Below are positions 23,482 through 24,520 of a DNA stretch of 24,520 nt, in pieces. The translations under genes were made by a program, and so were the position numbers. The first letter of the stretch is position 1; each line of letters begins with the position of its first letter. The stretch comes from CAZKNF01 sp964554105 (GTDB lineage Bacteria > Bacteroidota > Rhodothermia > Rhodothermales > VXPQ01): positions 1 through 24,520 of the forward strand of contig CAZKNF010000051.1 of the NCBI GenBank assembly GCA_964554105.1. Direction: 5' to 3'. Below the pieces are notes generated by a model. It was not told where the DNA came from. It was given only the letters and a program-made list of their open reading frames with translations, and ran no database searches.

Positions 23482-24417
23482 TTGGAGCAGATCAGCTCGG
23501 ACAGATCATACCGAATCGGCCGGTGGTTGTCGGCGGCTGCGTTCCTTGTCATCCTGGCGCTGACGGGCTGCGAGGAAGATGTGACCGCCGTGCTGGGCAC
23601 GGACCAGCCGTTCACGCTCTACGGGGTCGTCTCGCCGCAGCTCGATTCGCAGTGGGTACGCGTCTTTCCCGTGGAGGGCGTACTGGAGCCCGAATCCGGC
23701 GAGACACTCGATGCACGATTCGTCTCGACAGACTTGCAAAGCGGGGACGAGCACGTCTGGCGTGACTCGGTTATTCTGGATGCCCTCGACCAGCGGGCAC
23801 ACGTATTCTGGGCCCCGTTTCGCGCCGAATACGGGCACACCTATCGGCTCTCGGTTAGCCGCTCGAACGGAGATGCGTCGGTCGTCGAGGTTGCCGTACC
23901 CAGGCAGACCGAGGTTGTCATCCGCGAGCCGCAGATAAGTGCGACGTCGGCAGTACTGCCGGTCGTTATCGAGGGTGAGGCTCCGCGTCTGCTCCGCATC
24001 GAGATCGTCTACACGGTGTCCTACGTCCCGGCCGGCGCACAGCGCCCGGATGCGGATGCGGTCAGCATCTCGTACGACGGTGTTCAGGAACGGACGCCGG
24101 AAGGTTGGATCATTGCGATCAATCCATATCGCGACTTCGACGAGGTCGAGCAGACGATCACGGAGCGCATCGATCATCCGGTCGATCGCGGCGCCGGTCT
24201 CACGCTCCTCAATCTGACGCTAAAGCTCGTCGTCGGCAACGAAGAATGGGATCCTCCCGAAGGATCGTTCGATCCCGAACGCCTCGTGCAGCCCGAAACC
24301 ATGACAAACGTGGAGAACGGCTTCGGATTCGTCGGCGCCGGCTACCGCCTGGAAGAGTCGTGGCTTCCCGAGCCCCACGTCATCGAAGCAGCCGGCTTTC
24401 GTGCCCAGCCGGAGTGA
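23482..24417 (+). CDS. DUF4249-like lipoprotein paired with the TonB receptor
   Basis: From TTG 23482 the product has 311 residues: a signal region (SYRIGRWLSAAAFLVILALTGC) with lipobox ALTGC at Cys30, followed by EED, an acidic run directly after the lipidated Cys that resembles a surface-export signal. The body is beta-rich, with FTLYGVVSPQ, VWRDSVILD, GHTYRLSVSRSNGDASVVEVAVP and a long C-terminal part without recognised motifs. Position after a regulatory-domain TonB receptor, length and the 'YRLSV...VAVP' sandwich pattern fit the DUF4249 family, which has no established activity. The frame is open back to GTG 23434, right after the receptor stop; I prefer 23482 because AGGAG lies at 23466-23470 and the signal peptide becomes compact, but GTG 23434 is possible. 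The two genes are probably co-transcribed, with this protein as an accessory or ligand-binding partner. The family name is tentative; the lipoprotein call is firm. Confidence 0.78.
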   Translation: MEQISSDRSYRIGRWLSAAAFLVILALTGCEEDVTAVLGTDQPFTLYGVVSPQLDSQWVRVFPVEGVLEPESGETLDARFVSTDLQSGDEHVWRDSVILDALDQRAHVFWAPFRAEYGHTYRLSVSRSNGDASVVEVAVPRQTEVVIREPQISATSAVLPVVIEGEAPRLLRIEIVYTVSYVPAGAQRPDADAVSISYDGVQERTPEGWIIAINPYRDFDEVEQTITERIDHPVDRGAGLTLLNLTLKLVVGNEEWDPPEGSFDPERLVQPETMTNVENGFGFVGAGYRLEESWLPEPHVIEAAGFRAQPE

Positions 24418-24425
24418 CGCCGGTT

Positions 24426-24440
24426 ATGGCGGCGCGCCAT
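24426..24440. terminator. Small GC-rich hairpin after the DUF4249-like gene
   Basis: ATGGCG-GCG-CGCCAT forms a 6-bp stem with a 3-base loop, starting 9 bases after the stop codon. No T tract follows on either strand. It may terminate both this gene and a convergent gene on the other strand. Confidence 0.3.
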
Positions 24441-24459
24441 CCCCCTGCGCCGTCGTTCC

Positions 24460-24520
24460 CTAACCGACAAAAGCGTTCAGAATTGTGATCACCGTGCCGA
24501 AAAAACCGATGATAGCGATC
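24460..24520 (-). CDS. Possible C-terminal end of a convergent membrane protein (partial)
   Basis: Read on the - strand from the right edge, one frame gives 19 strongly hydrophobic residues, IAIIGFFGTVITILNAFVG, then a TAG stop at 24460-24462. The composition looks like a final membrane helix rather than a random translation, and a convergent gene would fit the small hairpin at 24426-24440. Too little is visible to name it. Confidence 0.35.
   Translation of the reverse strand, partial: IAIIGFFGTVITILNAFVG

Noticed and set aside
24485..24520. New + strand gene starting GTG at 24485 (VITVPKKPMIAI)
   Set aside because: There is no ribosome-binding sequence, only 12 codons are visible, and the - strand frame reads more like a real protein end.

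Overview
The window most likely comes from a high-GC member of the Bacteroidota/Rhodothermota group, probably Rhodothermales-like. This rests on gene content only: two TonB-dependent receptors, a protein with a type IX secretion (T9SS)-like C-terminal sorting domain next to a PorV/PorQ-family barrel, a DUF4249-like lipoprotein beside a receptor, and many FG-GAP/ASPIC-UnbV (CRTAC1-type) lipoproteins. No rRNA, tRNA, CRISPR array or insertion sequence was seen. The sequence contains a 100-N scaffold gap, so it is a draft assembly, probably metagenomic.

Left part (1-5070). The end of a TonB-dependent receptor is followed by a large exported protein with a fibronectin III domain and a T9SS-like tail, then a PorV/PorQ-family outer-membrane protein. 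All are on the + strand. A strong hairpin follows each of the three genes; the last is a textbook rho-independent terminator with a T tract. The second and third genes share an identical 8-base motif at the same distance from their start codons.

Middle part (5084-11231). Two large propeller-type genes converge. The + strand gene joins a SCO1-like thioredoxin fold that has lost its copper ligands to FG-GAP repeats and a C-terminal UnbV domain. The - strand gene is an 1188-residue double-propeller lipoprotein of the type common in Bacteroidota.

Right part (11413-20978). A good sigma70-like promoter precedes a tightly packed run of six genes: an alpha/beta hydrolase whose nucleophile serine is a glutamate, CRTAC1-A, TPR-A, CRTAC1-B, CRTAC1-C and TPR-B. 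Four of the five junctions are ATGA stop/start overlaps and the fifth gap is 19 bases. The order looks like a duplicated CRTAC1-TPR cassette. Five of these six products appear exported as lipoproteins or membrane-anchored proteins, and the hydrolase has an ordinary signal peptide, so the set probably works together in the envelope or on the cell surface. Its function is unknown.

End (20979-24520). Four 13-base tandem repeats fill the space before a second TonB-dependent receptor with an N-terminal carboxypeptidase-regulatory-like domain, followed by a DUF4249-like lipoprotein gene. At the right edge the - strand shows what may be the hydrophobic end of a membrane protein.

No gene-free stretch exceeds 300 bases. 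The longest is 11232-11517, about 286 bases between the divergent propeller gene and the hydrolase; the promoter at 11413-11441 is the only element I can support there. The 100-N gap lies inside CRTAC1-A. The identical 55 bases on both sides suggest that no sequence is actually missing.
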